Shown here piece by piece: positions 9,382-21,200 of a stretch of DNA of 64,000 bases. Where the stretch lies: assembly GCA_030704615.1 (NCBI GenBank), contig CM060732.1:18662001-18726000 (forward strand), written 5' to 3'. The notes under the pieces were generated by a model. The model did not search any database and had not been told where the DNA came from. It saw nothing but the letters and a program-made list of their open reading frames with translations. How positions within the stretch are numbered: position 1 is the stretch's first letter; each line of letters opens with the position of its first letter. A program made the translations under genes and the position numbers. This DNA comes from Takakia lepidozioides (lineage: Eukaryota > Streptophyta > Takakiopsida > Takakiales > Takakiaceae).

Positions 9382-11049
9382 CTAGGTGATCGTGGAAAAT
9401 ATAGTGATGAGGTAGTGCTTGAGGTGGGTTTTGAAGAACTCCTGTATTTTTGCCTTTATCATAGGGTGTGGGTCACTGTATGGCGGGCATGTGACAATGA
9501 AGGCCTTGACATCCGCTGTGGTAATCCATAGTGATTCCAGGCATTCTATGTTTCCAGAGGAGATAAGAATGGACGGAGGCTCACCTTTCCTGAAGATCAA
9601 GGGAGTAACACAAGATGCCCTGGGGATATCATCCGAGTCCAACTGTGAACATCCCCCTAGGATCAGTTTGGGGTATGTGTTGAGTCTTGTGAGGCACAAT
9701 CTAGCCACGATTGGGTTGCTGGCTATGCCTAACTGCATGCTTTTGTAAATGCCCCTTGGATCCAATTCCGGTTTCAGGCCAGCCTTCTGGGATTTGGGTT
9801 GCCTTTCCCTCCCTTGCTCACTACATTTTCCTTTCCCTTTGTGTGCTGGTGGGAGCATCTTCCTAGCTTCGAGATACATGGGATCTGAGTGTTGTCCATG
9901 TATCCTTGGTTCCCTTGGCGTTGGACTGATCTGCAACAGGTCTGTGTTTTGGGCTATCTTTCCGTGTGCCTCCTTTTGCCCAGCTTGGGGGAGGGCGTCT
10001 TTTTTCCTCCATTGCTGATTGAGTGTAGTGGGCCTGACTTACCTCCTGATCCTGGGGATCTTTTCATTTTCCCCGAGGGACAGTCAGCTTTGATATGGCC
10101 TGTTTTTCCACAGTTGAAACACGCTGCCGAGGTCTTCTCCTCCAGCAGTCTGATTGTAAAGTAATTACCTTCCTCATCGATGGGGAGTCTTACATAGTCC
10201 GGGATTGTGTCTTCCTCCGGCATCATAACCATTTTTGCAAATCCATTATCATTTGGCCTTGATGCTATTGTGGCATGTTTCCATGCCGGGTATTTTCTAA
10301 TGCTGTCAGTGTTCATGAGTGGATCAAACACTCCCAGGCAACCCAGAAAGGATCCAAAGTGGTTGGCAATGTCAGGGATGTTGAGAAGATACTGGTCTGG
10401 AATATACGGAAGACTCTACTATTCTTGGACCCCACAACTTCCCGTTTTGTGTCCCCACTTTGCTGACCATGGAAAGATATTTATGTTAAACCCCAGCAAG
10501 TGTGGGTTGATCTGGAGGGCTTTTGCCGCTGCCTCTTGAGTCTCAAATTGCATGGAAAAGAAGCCTCTGCCTTTGGCGTGGCAGAAATGATGCAAGGGCT
10601 CACCCCCCCCTCCCAAGTGCTTGATTGCCCAGTCCCTCACAAATGATCTACCCACTTTCTTACCAGGGAAGTGGACGAGGATTCCGCCGTCTTCCATGCA
10701 GGATACCCTGCTTTTGAGGTCTGGCATGTCCACTAGTATAATCTGGTGGTCCCCACTGAGGCCTTCCTGCGTGGTAATGAGGTCTTCCCCCACCAGGTCG
10801 CCTTCCATCTGATTTTGAATATGAGTTGCCTCCATCTGTTGTCTTGCAGGTATGAACATCGGCTGAGGTTCCAGTGCAAGCTGAAGGGCTTGAGTTGGAG
10901 GTGGTGGTGGGCCCTGCATCGTGTGTGCAACTGTAGGCGGATGAGGATTCGTGGTATCTCTTGTAATCAACTGCCCCCTTCTCTCTCCTATCCCCGTTAT
11001 TTCTTGTCCTCAATGTGACAAAGATGTTTTTATCCCCGAAAAATAGCAA
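9382..11049 (-). pseudogene. LINE ORF1 (nucleic-acid-binding, CCHC zinc knuckle), broken
   Basis: Three minus-strand frames join into one protein. The N-terminal part (10970-10419) is Pro/Gln-rich, followed by a DUF4283-like region (ILVHFPGKKVGRSFVRDW and GFFSMQFETQEAAAKALQ). A frame change near 10400 leads to 10331-9954, which carries ACFNCGKTGHIKADCP, a perfect CX2CX4HX4C. A basic tail follows, then 9936-9382. This layout is typical of ORF1 in plant L1-type LINEs, where it binds the element RNA. No matching ORF2 lies downstream on this strand, and the right end abuts the truncated LTR. Confidence 0.8.
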
Positions 11050-11540
11050 AGTGGGAATTCGTGGGACGGAGCCTCGAGAGGAGAGATATCAAGGGAAAGG
11101 TCTCCAGTTCAAATATGGTCGTAGGCTCTGTGGAAAAAAATTGCATTTGGACTTAGATGAGACCCTTGGGCGTTGAGAGGCTACCCTAGAGGTCGCACTT
11201 GGGCCTCGACATAGGAGATCGCACTTGGGCCAAGGGCAGAGGCTACCCTAGTTACAGTGTCCAAAAGCAGTAATGATAATATTATCAGCATACAAAGAAT
11301 TTCAACAAAAAAATCCACCGCAAATTGTTGGGTATAACCCACACAATCTGCAGCGATGAGAAAAAAAAACGTAGCTAGTGGAATGAGAGAGGGGAAAGGA
11401 ATCATAAATCACCATAACCTTACTGGATGCAGAGGACAAAAGGATTTTGATCCATGCTAGAAAGGGCGCGGCCATTCCAAGTTGCAAGGTTGTGGGTCTT
11501 TTTCAGGTTGGGCGGGTATATGAATTACCCTGATATACCC
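11050..11540. other. No recognised gene
   Basis: Contains repeated short phrases (GGTCGCACTTGGGCC-like near 11190-11235 and GGCTACCCTAG twice near 11180 and 11245). They suggest a degraded repeat but no coding feature. Confidence 0.4.
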
Positions 11541-11706
11541 GGGAATAAGGGTATACATCCGGGTACCTAAACTTGCCACACCAGGGTATATATATATCAA
11601 TATACCCTGATATACCCGCCGGGTATATGAATTACCCTGATATACCCTGATATATATATACCCTGGTGTGGCAAGTTTAGGTACCCGGATGTATACCCTC
11701 ATTCCC
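11541..11706. repeat. Near-perfect inverted repeat (foldback), 59-bp arms
   Basis: The arms 11541-11599 and 11648-11706 are reverse complements with one mismatch found by eye, separated by 48 bp rich in TATACCCTGATA units. It can form a long hairpin. TATACCC/GGGTATA units like these recur near 41.9-42.06 and 42.76-42.95 kb. Confidence 0.9.
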
Positions 11707-12477
11707 CTTCAACCATGGCCACGATCGGATTTGCATGGCATTTGAGTACCGATATGCAACAGCCCTAGTTTGGTCATGTTCCCCCACAAGCTGCTCTAAT
11801 TCCTGTTCCTGGGTCGAAATAATTTGCACGGCTGAACATTCCCCAGTTTCCACTATGGGGTCCTTCCCTTTTTTTGCCCTCTCCGCCGCAAGTCTTTCTT
11901 CCTCAACCCTCGCCGGGTCCAGTTCAGATGTTTGCACTTTATTCCCATGCCCGATTGAGTCAACCCCGTCGATGACGCGGTCAATGTCCATTGGTGGCAT
12001 ATCCAAACGCGCCAATATGTCTTGTTCGTTGGTGATTGGCCTCGGGTCCTGAAGCACACCGTGTACACTGTCGAGAGTCCCCAACCCCATTCTTTCCAGC
12101 AACTTCGCTATTTGCCACCATTACAAATGAACAATGTCCCGCAGGTCCTTGATGTGCTGTTCCTGTGCGGCCAACTGTTCCTCCATCGGAGAGCGTACCT
12201 CGCCCCCCTCCACCTCAGACATTGAAGGCCCGGCTGCGGAGACCTGTTGCGGCGTATATTCTGGAGGTTGGTCCCCCTGCACCTCCCACACCACCACTGC
12301 GTCTGCATTTTCTCCTTCTTCCACCTCGTCGTTTCCATCCAACCGTATGATGTCCTGCCCCTGACGTATATACAAGTCTGGGATATCAGAGAACATGTAT
12401 AGTCTAGTACGTTGTCTCGTAGTGGCAGTTTGCCAATCCACTGGTCGCAATAAAATCAACTCTGTGCATGGCCGCAA
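11677..12477 (-). pseudogene. Unclassified open frames, transposon-like
   Basis: Two minus-strand frames, 12477-12121 (118 codons) and 12102-11677 (141 codons), are probably one broken protein. The first has a MEEQLAAQEQHIKDLRD helix-forming segment. The second is rich in Glu/Ala/Arg with likely coiled coil (VEEERLAAERAKKG). I do not recognise the family. The C-terminal part runs into the foldback at 11541-11706, which argues for a transposon-derived rather than a host gene. Confidence 0.4.
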
Positions 12478-13264
12478 ATAAATATGGGACCTTGTTGTTG
12501 ACGAGCGGTTGACCCCACAATGTTGTACGTACGTCCTCTACCCTGTGGCGGAAATGCGGGTTGGCGCAAGAATGCAAACTAGCTTGATTTTGTTGGTTTG
12601 TGGCTCATGCCTATCTCTGGGCCACAAACGATTTATGTGACACCAGTCCACAAATTTCCTTCAGTCACCAAACGACCACCGTTGCCCCAACCTCCAAACT
12701 TCCCAACCTGGTTCCGCAAGAATGTTGGGATCACTGTATATGTCCTAACAAAGTTCGCGCCTGGCCCCTTTCGGTTTTTTTTGGGAGGTCCAAATTCATT
12801 ATCCTCATCCCTGGGATGACCTCCTCTGTTTTCCTCCTCCACCATTTATGGCTCTGGCTTACCCATACTCGACAGGTGTTTGCTAAGAAAAATGCTCTCC
12901 CAACCCTCCTAAATCGTACCTAATCCTACTCCCTAATGAATCCTCCCCAAGTACTAGAGGCACGTGTCACTCCCTCCGCAGTTCTAAGTGATATGACGCA
13001 ATGTGCAATGAAAAAAACGTGGGTGCCAGAGGAGGGCTTCTTGGGAGGTACTCAGCATCGATTTTGTAGAAACCAACGGCCAAAAATACCCCCCACCCAA
13101 CCAATAGCACCCCTCTCCACTCGGACTCAACGACAAGGAATGCAACATCCCATCGCCCACCAAGTCCTGGTGTGGAGAGAAGTGAGGGAGAGAATGGCCT
13201 CGAAGGTCTTATAAGCCCCCCTCCACACTCGGGGCGCGCGCTGTCATCATGACTACGCACGCTA
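12478..13264. other. No recognised gene
   Basis: Several short overlapping frames on both strands, none with a recognisable motif. May be the remainder of the same unknown element. Confidence 0.4.
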
Positions 13265-13835
13265 GTAATAGCTGCGACCGCCAGCAGAAGGTGGTCGATC
13301 ATTTATTTATTTATTTATTTATTATGTGCGACCACCAGCAGGGGGGTGGTCGCAGAATTTTTCTTTTTTTAATAGGTGCGACCACCAGCAAGGGGGTGGT
13401 TGCAGATTTTTTTTTTTTTTTAATAGGTGCGACTACTAGCAGGGGGGTGGTCGCAACAATTTTGTTTAAAAAAAATAGGTGCGACCACCACCTGCTGGTG
13501 GTCGCACCATTTTCCTTTTCTTTAATAGATGCGACCACCAGCAGGGGGGTGGTCACATAATTTTCCTTTTTTCTAATAGCTGCGATCACCAGCAGTGGAG
13601 TGGTCGCACCATTTTTACCAGCAAGGGGGTGGTCGCATAATTTTCCCTTTTTAAATAGCTGTGACCACCAGCAGAGGGGTGGTCGGAACATTTTTTTTTT
13701 TGTTAAATAGGTGCGACCACCAGCAGGGGGGTGGTCGCAACATTTTTATTTTTTTATTTTAACAGTTGTGACGACCGCTACTGGTGGTCGCACAATTGTT
13801 TATTTAAAAATAGGTGTGACCACCAGGAGGTTGGT
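13265..13835. repeat. Tandem hairpin satellite (GCGACCACC ... GGTGGTCGC)
   Basis: About ten units of roughly 50-60 bp. Each has GCGACCACC, a short AGCAGGGG-type loop, then GGTGGTCGC, followed by a T-rich run and AATAGGTGC. Every unit is therefore a GC-rich hairpin followed by T's. An ATTT microsatellite sits at 13300-13322. The minus-strand Trp-rich open frame (13311-13691) is a translation of the repeat and not a gene. Confidence 0.9.
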
Positions 13836-14170
13836 CCCCCTGCACCTGTATGTTTGTTTGGAGAGGCAGATGAAAAGCACATGTAGCGACTCCCCACGGA
13901 CTTGTGAAGAGGAAGATGAATGTTGGGAGCTGCACCTGGCCTTTGTGGCTTTCGAAACCATAATAGGAAATCAACAATGTACAAGTAATGACGAAACACA
14001 AACACACACACACAACCACCAAACCCTTTCTTGGGTATACATATTCCACCATTTTTTTTTCCGTACACGTATGCATGTACCCAAACTGAAACATGGATAT
14101 CCATGGAAACATACTACACATCATGTAACAGAGTTTATAGCTATACCTAGTTCCGTCTGGCACGACGACG
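13836..14170. other. No recognised gene
   Basis: AT-richer spacer between the hairpin satellite and the LINE ORF2. Short frames without known motifs. Confidence 0.35.
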
Positions 14171-17120
14171 ATGGCATGTTCTCACGCCCAGTACAAAATC
14201 TTAGATAACTTGCCGTTAGCCCAGGAAATTCCAGTCTTTGCAAAAAAAACCAACCAGGCTATTGCAATGCTCCTTCTTGACTTTGAAAAGACATTCGATA
14301 GAGTGGAGTGGTCCTTCCTACTCGGGGCACTCCACAGGGTGGGAATTTCCCAGGAGTTCTGCTCAAGGGTTCAAACACTATTGATGGGGTCGTCCAGCAG
14401 GGCTCTCCTCAACGGGCATCTATCCAAGTCATTTCCACTGTCCGGTCGGTATGCCAGGGGTGCCCCCTGTCCCCCTTCCTCTTCATAATAGCAACAGACA
14501 CGCTGGGCCATATGATGGAGGCAAGTCACCACATCACAGTGGTCTTCATATTACAAATCACTTCACTAGACAACTGCAACAAATTAAAGAATCCATGTTC
14601 GTAGACGATGCGTTCCTAGCTTTACAGGCCACACACTCCAATCTAGATAATGCTAGCAGTTTACTGCAAGCATTTTGCCAGGCTTCTGGATTCAAGGTTA
14701 ACTGGGGCAACACGTGTGCCCTTCTGGTGGGAGAAACCTCGGCCTCAACTCTGGGAGTTGACCCAATTTGGGGACGAGATAAAGGTCTTAGATGAGGCTT
14801 AGTTGGCTGAAACCAGGGCAATCAACAACCTTGCTAGGTTATACGTATGGCATAGATCTATCGGATCAACAGATTTTTGAGGCAACGCAAGCCAAATTTA
14901 AAACCAAGCTGGCTCATTGGGGCAGCTACCATTTGTCTTTAACTGGTAGGGTGCTGGTAGCCAATCAGGTCCTATCAGCTGGCCAATGGTATTTCGCCTC
15001 AGCATGGAGGCCCAACGAGATGCAAGTGGGTGAAATGAAAAAGCTCCTGCGCAACTTTGTCTGGGGGCAAAGCACCCCCGGAGAAAAAAAGGCCACAGGT
15101 GTCGTGGAAGCAGATATGCCTGCCAAAGAAGAAAGGGGGACTGGGCATTATAGACCCACAAACTCAGTTTACTGCACTCCTAGCAAAATGGATCCCCAGA
15201 TTTATGGGACCAGAAAGAGGGGTCTGGAAACACCTGGTATGCGACAACATTGCCTTGGCCTCTCCGCTGAAGACGGTTATCTAGAACCCTTCTTATAGAT
15301 GGATGGTAAATGGCTTCAAACATAAACAAGTCGGATCCCCCCTGTGGACGGCAATCTGGCAGGCATGGGCCAAGCTCAGGCCCTATCTTACAAAATCAGA
15401 CCCGGAATCGTACGAAGAAACCCTCCGCCAATCCCTGTTTCTCAATACCAATATCCCACATACAAATCACAAAAATTAGGCTCGCAAATGGTCTGCCTGG
15501 GAGGTACATGGCATTCATAAGGTCAAACACATCTGGTCGAATGCCAGCTTCCGGTCAAAAGATCAAATTGCAGCCTCCGTAGGTGCAGCCAGAGCCACCA
15601 AGTCATACGATACCATTTTCCGATCAGTGTCAGCACTGTGGCTACCTAAACTTATTAAAGGCCCAGTAATGCCCAATGACACTTTCTGGACGCTGGGATT
15701 AATCAACAGCACTATTACCATTCTGTTTGTCACCGAAAAAACCGAATACCAATTCTCCGGATATCACTTTCACTGCGAAGTGAACTCCATGAGGCTTACC
15801 CTTCAAAACCGTCAACCCCTAGCCACCCCTCGTTTCACCCACACCCCCATAAGGGTTTGTTGGTGGTCATCCCCAACTAAGGAGATGAACCCTCTCTCAC
15901 CGCTCACCACTTCCCTGATAAGCTGGCTGGCCAGTCAAACATTTGTTTGGATTGGTGGGAGACCCCTATAGGATCTGGACATGGATCCCAAAGAGTGGCA
16001 GTGGAATTTCAGGCCATCCCCCAAGCCATTCTTTGAGTACACAACCAAAAAAGCATACTCGACAATGCTGAACCCCCAGCCCCTATTGGGTAAATGGAAC
16101 GAGAGATGGAGTCACCTGAACTTCCAGATTGAAAACTGGAACTCCATCTGGGGGACGATGTGGAAAACAAACAGACCAGCCAAGGTAGCAGCGTTTCTTT
16201 GGCAGATAACAAACAGGGCAATAAAAGTGGGGGAATGGTTGGGATTTGATGCTGCCCTCCTTTGCAAATGCTGTTCGGCTGCCCTAATGGAAACAGTAGA
16301 GCACTGCCTGCTCCACTGTCACGGACTAGCAGCAGTCTGGCCCCTCGTCACAAGCTTCTACAGAACCTGGGGGCACATAAACCTCACCCCGGCGGCCATT
16401 CTGCTGAATGATGACCCAGCAACAAAAACAAAAGCCAATCACTGCCCAGTTTACGATACTCTTAGAAGCGCTACGCTCTAGCACCTCTGGAAAATCAGAT
16501 GCGAAAAAACTTTCAATGCAAAACAACTAGAACTTCCTCACTCCTCGCAAAAATCTACATGGACATGCAAATTGAAGCCAGGAAAGTGTGGAAAAAACTA
16601 TGTGCAGATATCGAGAGAGCACGATCGGACCAACAAGCTACCCAGCTACACTCTACCTTCATTGCGACATGGGGGCGGAATGGGATTATCTGCAACAGCC
16701 CCAATCTGGATCGCTGCGACTGGAACAAACTGCCCCCAAGGGCTTGGAAAGACGGCACGGGTACCGTCCACAACAATCCGCTGAAGCAGGCCTAACCGTA
16801 GCTAGTTTTTGACTCTAGCAGCTATGGTTTTGAGGAACATACATTATCGAATCCGGTGGGATCACCACCACTTAGCAGCATTATGCAAAAAGGCCTAAGG
16901 CCTCAGGCTAGACAATTCGTTATTACTCATCATGAGTGGTTAGGCTCCGATTCACTGACTACGGTGTGTGTGCCTTATGGCGTAATCAGAGGGTTTAATT
17001 TTTTCCCTCCCAATAACCATCTATGTAAGGGCCTCGCCCACCAAAAATATTTCAGAATAAAGTTAACCAGGGCTCCAACCCTGTTAGCCCAACAAAAAAT
17101 AAAAATAAAAAATAAAAATT
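14171..17120 (+). mobile_element. 5'-truncated L1-type LINE with RT ORF2 (pseudogene)
   Basis: The plus strand carries ORF2 remnants in several frames. RT motif A is LLLDFEKTFDRVEW (about 14269-14310). Motif B is QGCPLSPFLF (about 14454-14487). The catalytic FVDD is near 14598-14609. The thumb region GFKVNWGNTCALLV follows at about 14690-14730. Downstream are TGRVLVANQVLSAGQWYF and LPKKKGGLGIIDPQ (14940-15170), then the terminal zinc-finger-like region CKCC...HCLLHCHGL (about 16264-16330). A 3' UTR ends in an A-rich tail (about 17091-17119). The endonuclease domain is missing, so it is 5' truncated. Multiple stops and frame changes make it dead. Confidence 0.9.
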
Positions 17121-18225
17121 GTGGGTAGGATATAGTGGGTCACTAGGAGTCTCAAATTAATCCACCTTGGCTCCACAATTCCATAACTGCACGGATTGTA
17201 TAACTAGACATAGGATGGGAGCTGAAAGCACGTGTCCAAGCTTTACTGGTACGGTCACTGGAGACGCAAATGGCAAATCCCCACCTCTTCCAGTCCAGCT
17301 CTTCACGCCCCTCCGCCTCCCCTCCCGGGTCCACTCCCGCTAGAAACAAGGAAGCGGTATATATGCGGGAGCAGCAGGAGATTGGGAGGAGCGGGGATAA
17401 GCTTCAAGGATCCAATTCAATAAACCATTACATCGCGCCTTCCCCAAGGATGAAACATGAAACCCCTCACCATGACACACTAACTATCAATGTAACCAGA
17501 CACCAAGCTAACTGCCGCTTTCTGGCCACCCGCCAGAGTTTTGATGTTTTATTCCATATACAGGCCTGGGGCGAGGCAGCCAGCAGGACGGGTGGGGATT
17601 TGACTGCAGGCCCCGCCAGGGGAGTCCCCTGGGACGAGGACCGGCAACTGGTAGGCTCACACGTGCGCATTCAACTCCCATCCTTTGTCTAGTGTCTTCC
17701 TACTGTCACCAGATGCTTAAATACTCTACCATTAATATTCTTGGTATCCATCTTACTGGTAGCCAACACAGAAGCAAGAAGATTGACACTTCCCACACAG
17801 CGACCAGATGCAACTGAGCATGTCCCTTTCGAACATACTTCCAACAGACAAAGAGTACCAAATTGGACTAGGTCACATCATGAAAAATTCTCTGAATGTG
17901 ATATTGGCCTTGTGATGCTTACAATCCAAGGGTTTCTTGGTGCACATTATTCTACACTGATTGGAATAATTATCGTCAGGCACGTTATGTCCAGTATATA
18001 CAGACAACTGCAATCTGTCTTCTGTCTTACACATACAAGTCACCAAGAATCTCTATATACAACAACAAGAGAACAATTATCCAAGCCGGACAGCCTGTTC
18101 TGGTTTGATTGCCTTACAGGTCTTTAGGATCTAATCATGAATATTCCATACGCTTGATATAATCCCAACGTGAGTTCTGCTTAACACCAAGACTTTGGTG
18201 AATTTGACTCCTGCCGTCAAGACAT
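17121..18225. other. Intergenic, 3' flank of PAN2
   Basis: Contains short open frames on both strands without known motifs. The part nearest 18225 should hold the 3' UTR of the minus-strand PAN2 gene. No polyadenylation site could be assigned with confidence. Confidence 0.4.
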
Positions 18226-21200
18226 TTAGGCAGAAGCTGCATGCTCAGACTCCTTGAGCATGTCGACATCCTTCGAAATTTCCCAGCCATGGCGTCGACC
18301 ATACCGATATATCTCCAGCAGCTGCACACCACACAATGCTATTGACGAGATGTACGGATTACACTGCCTACGGAGTCTTGTTTCAATACAGATGAATGAT
18401 AGATGCACTCACTCCATTTCACATTATGTTTTCTCCCTGCCTTCGTATGTGACTTGTGACTCATCAGAGACAGACTACATGATTGCATGATTCAAGAATA
18501 GTATATTTTCAGGCCAGACACTCATCACAGTACTAGGTTTGAAGGTACCTTTTCATGAAACTCGCCTGCGGCGACCAACTGCTTGTATTTCTCATATAGT
18601 CTCAGTGCCTGCAGAAATTTGTTCCAAAATGCGAGGTAAGCAAGCAGTGACAGTTTTTTACAGCAAGGGTCTCCCCTTTGCCCAGTAGTTCATTTCATCC
18701 AGGGTGGTGCAAGCAACCCAAGAAACTGGCATAGATTGTACTCATAAGACGTTGTTTGCCGTAGCCTTGTGGCCATGAAACTGGCATAGAGATGGCATCT
18801 ATGAGCGAACCGCTGCACGACCTAAACCCGTAACATGGGAATGGCGAGTGGATTGAATGTCACAAGGGTGGTCTACTCGGGAGAGAGGGAAGGGATTTGC
18901 AAAAGCCATGTTGACTTAATCTGCATTTGTGGGAATCTGTCAAATAGCAATACTTGAGGAGAAAAGGTCCCAGAAGGTCAGAAACACATTCTACATAATG
19001 CACATCCTTATGTAGGATTAATGATAAAGGGACAAAAGAATATTGGCTGCGCCCTCCCTTTTTGAGGATGAGAGAGAGACCGTGCATGCATCCTCAATAC
19101 TGTCGTGTGTCTCATTTTGAATTTTCACCTGTAACATCCACCCATACATTTGAACCCCTTATCACTGGTACCCTCAGCTCAAATCCTCACTTGCAAATGC
19201 TCAAGTTGTGAAGAAGTGCCGTGAGTGCAAAGATGAGTCATGCCACAAACCCCATCCAACTGCTATAAATGCTAGCCACTACTAATAGGAAACAGACCAC
19301 ATTATTACAGTGTTTGCCATGTATGTGAGCTTGACAGATGTGAAACTGGTGAGACACCAGGAGAGCTCTCTCTGTAGTGAGACTCTCTGTTGCACGAATT
19401 GCCAGGGAGGAACTTACTGAGTGTGCTAGTCCTTAAGTATTTGACAGCGGTTTGAGTTTAGAAATCTCATCGGTCCCATATGTGCTTTGCACTTCCAGTG
19501 GATGTATCAATTTTCTTTTTCTCCCTCTTCATCCATTACAAAACTGTAAATATTCTTCTTCCTTAAAATCAAGCTTCTGTGTTGCAAAGCACAAGTTACC
19601 GACAAAATCACTCGAAACCAGATCACTAAAGAGAGCTTACATTTAGGAGATAAGAAGCCAAAAAGCGCAACGATAACATGCGTTGTCTCTTCAAATGGAA
19701 GAGTTCAACTGTGTCAATAATCTGTCAACACGCCACCAACAGAATATACTTCAAACACACAACTCGCTACATATGCAAGAATTGCACAGGCATTTCTTCT
19801 TATTCTTCATGCAAAGATTCACCCCAAAATCAGATCCAACGAGGTGCATAGTATTGAAATCGCCTCAATCACATCGAACAATAAAAAAAAAAAGTGAGGA
19901 AGAGAGGCAGAGTGTTAGGATAAGGAAGACCTGATCCTGTGGAACAACAATGTTGATCATGCAAAAGTCTTTTTTCAAACCATGTCCCACAAATCGGCAA
20001 CCTTTATCAACCTGCAAGGAGCTGAGTTAGGACTCGAGAGCTTGTAGCGATGAAAAAAATGGAAGAAAGAGTTTACAAACTTGAAGAGCCACCTACATCC
20101 ATGTGGTAAAAGGTATTGCTTATATGGAACACAGGAATATATGACCTCACTCCATGACCCTCCCATTGGTTACTGGAACTTCCAGGAGCCTGGCTGCCAT
20201 ATGAAATGGTTGCTTCTTGACTCTAGTAGCTGGCTGAAATCCTCTCCTTTCATGCACCCCCATCCCACGTTCTTATTTTAAATGCCACGCGACTTTGCAA
20301 GCCTCACAGGGAAAGACAGGCCTAGCAGTGTCCAGGTCCCAAACTGAAGATTGACACGTGAAATGAGCACCCTCTATACAGGCACTGTCAGTATCTGGTC
20401 ATATGCTGTCCTGCTTATGAGGTGAAGGGAGAGTAACGAAAAAGGCATGACGCACCAAGTATCGCAACTTGAGGTATGCCTTCTTGAGGGTTGTAATTGG
20501 ATGCTTTGATGTTGCGGGATCCTATATGGGCAACTCAAGAAATATCAGTTGGTACTATCAGATGTCAAATATCTTATGAAACCCCACCAGAAATCAGAAA
20601 GAAAAAAAACAAACCAGAGCAAAAGCTACTGCCGAAGGACTCTACAGCACAGTGTCCCACACATGATGTCAGAGAGCCCTCACCAGGTCCCCTGGTGAAA
20701 CACCTGAATATCGTGTCAGATAGTCATATACAGGCTCAACCTGTGCCCAACGACCAATTCACCAGTGTAGGTCACATCTCATATTTAGAAAAAAGCATGT
20801 TGACTTTAATCAAGCAAACCTTGGAGCTGTGTCTCAGTGTGGACATACATAAGCAACTGTAACACTGACAGTAGGCAGGGCTTGAATAACACATACTGCT
20901 TTGGATAAATAGCTGGATAAAGACTACCAGTGAGAGCCTGTGGGCCTCCTGCAGAGGGGTCCATGGCCACAAGGCTACAGCAAACAACGTCTCATGAATA
21001 CATTCATTCTCTCTCGGCGCTTCATCTTGATGTGGTTTTCTACGTTGTCCCATCTGGGACTTCAGTGCCCCTGTGAAAAAGGTCATAAAGCTTACACTGG
21101 CAGGGACAACAGATAGAGAAACACAAAAAGTGCAGACAAACAAGGTTAAACAGCTGATTTCGTAGGAAATCACTTTCTTCTCTCTGCTGCTGCTGTTATC

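Noticed and set aside
13265-13835. CRISPR-like array
   Set aside because: The units lack unique spacers of uniform length; the stretches between hairpins are T-rich variants of one another. The genome is eukaryotic.
9382-17120. ORF1 (minus) and ORF2 (plus) as one LINE
   Set aside because: They are on opposite strands, with satellite and unknown sequence between, so they come from separate insertions or a rearrangement.
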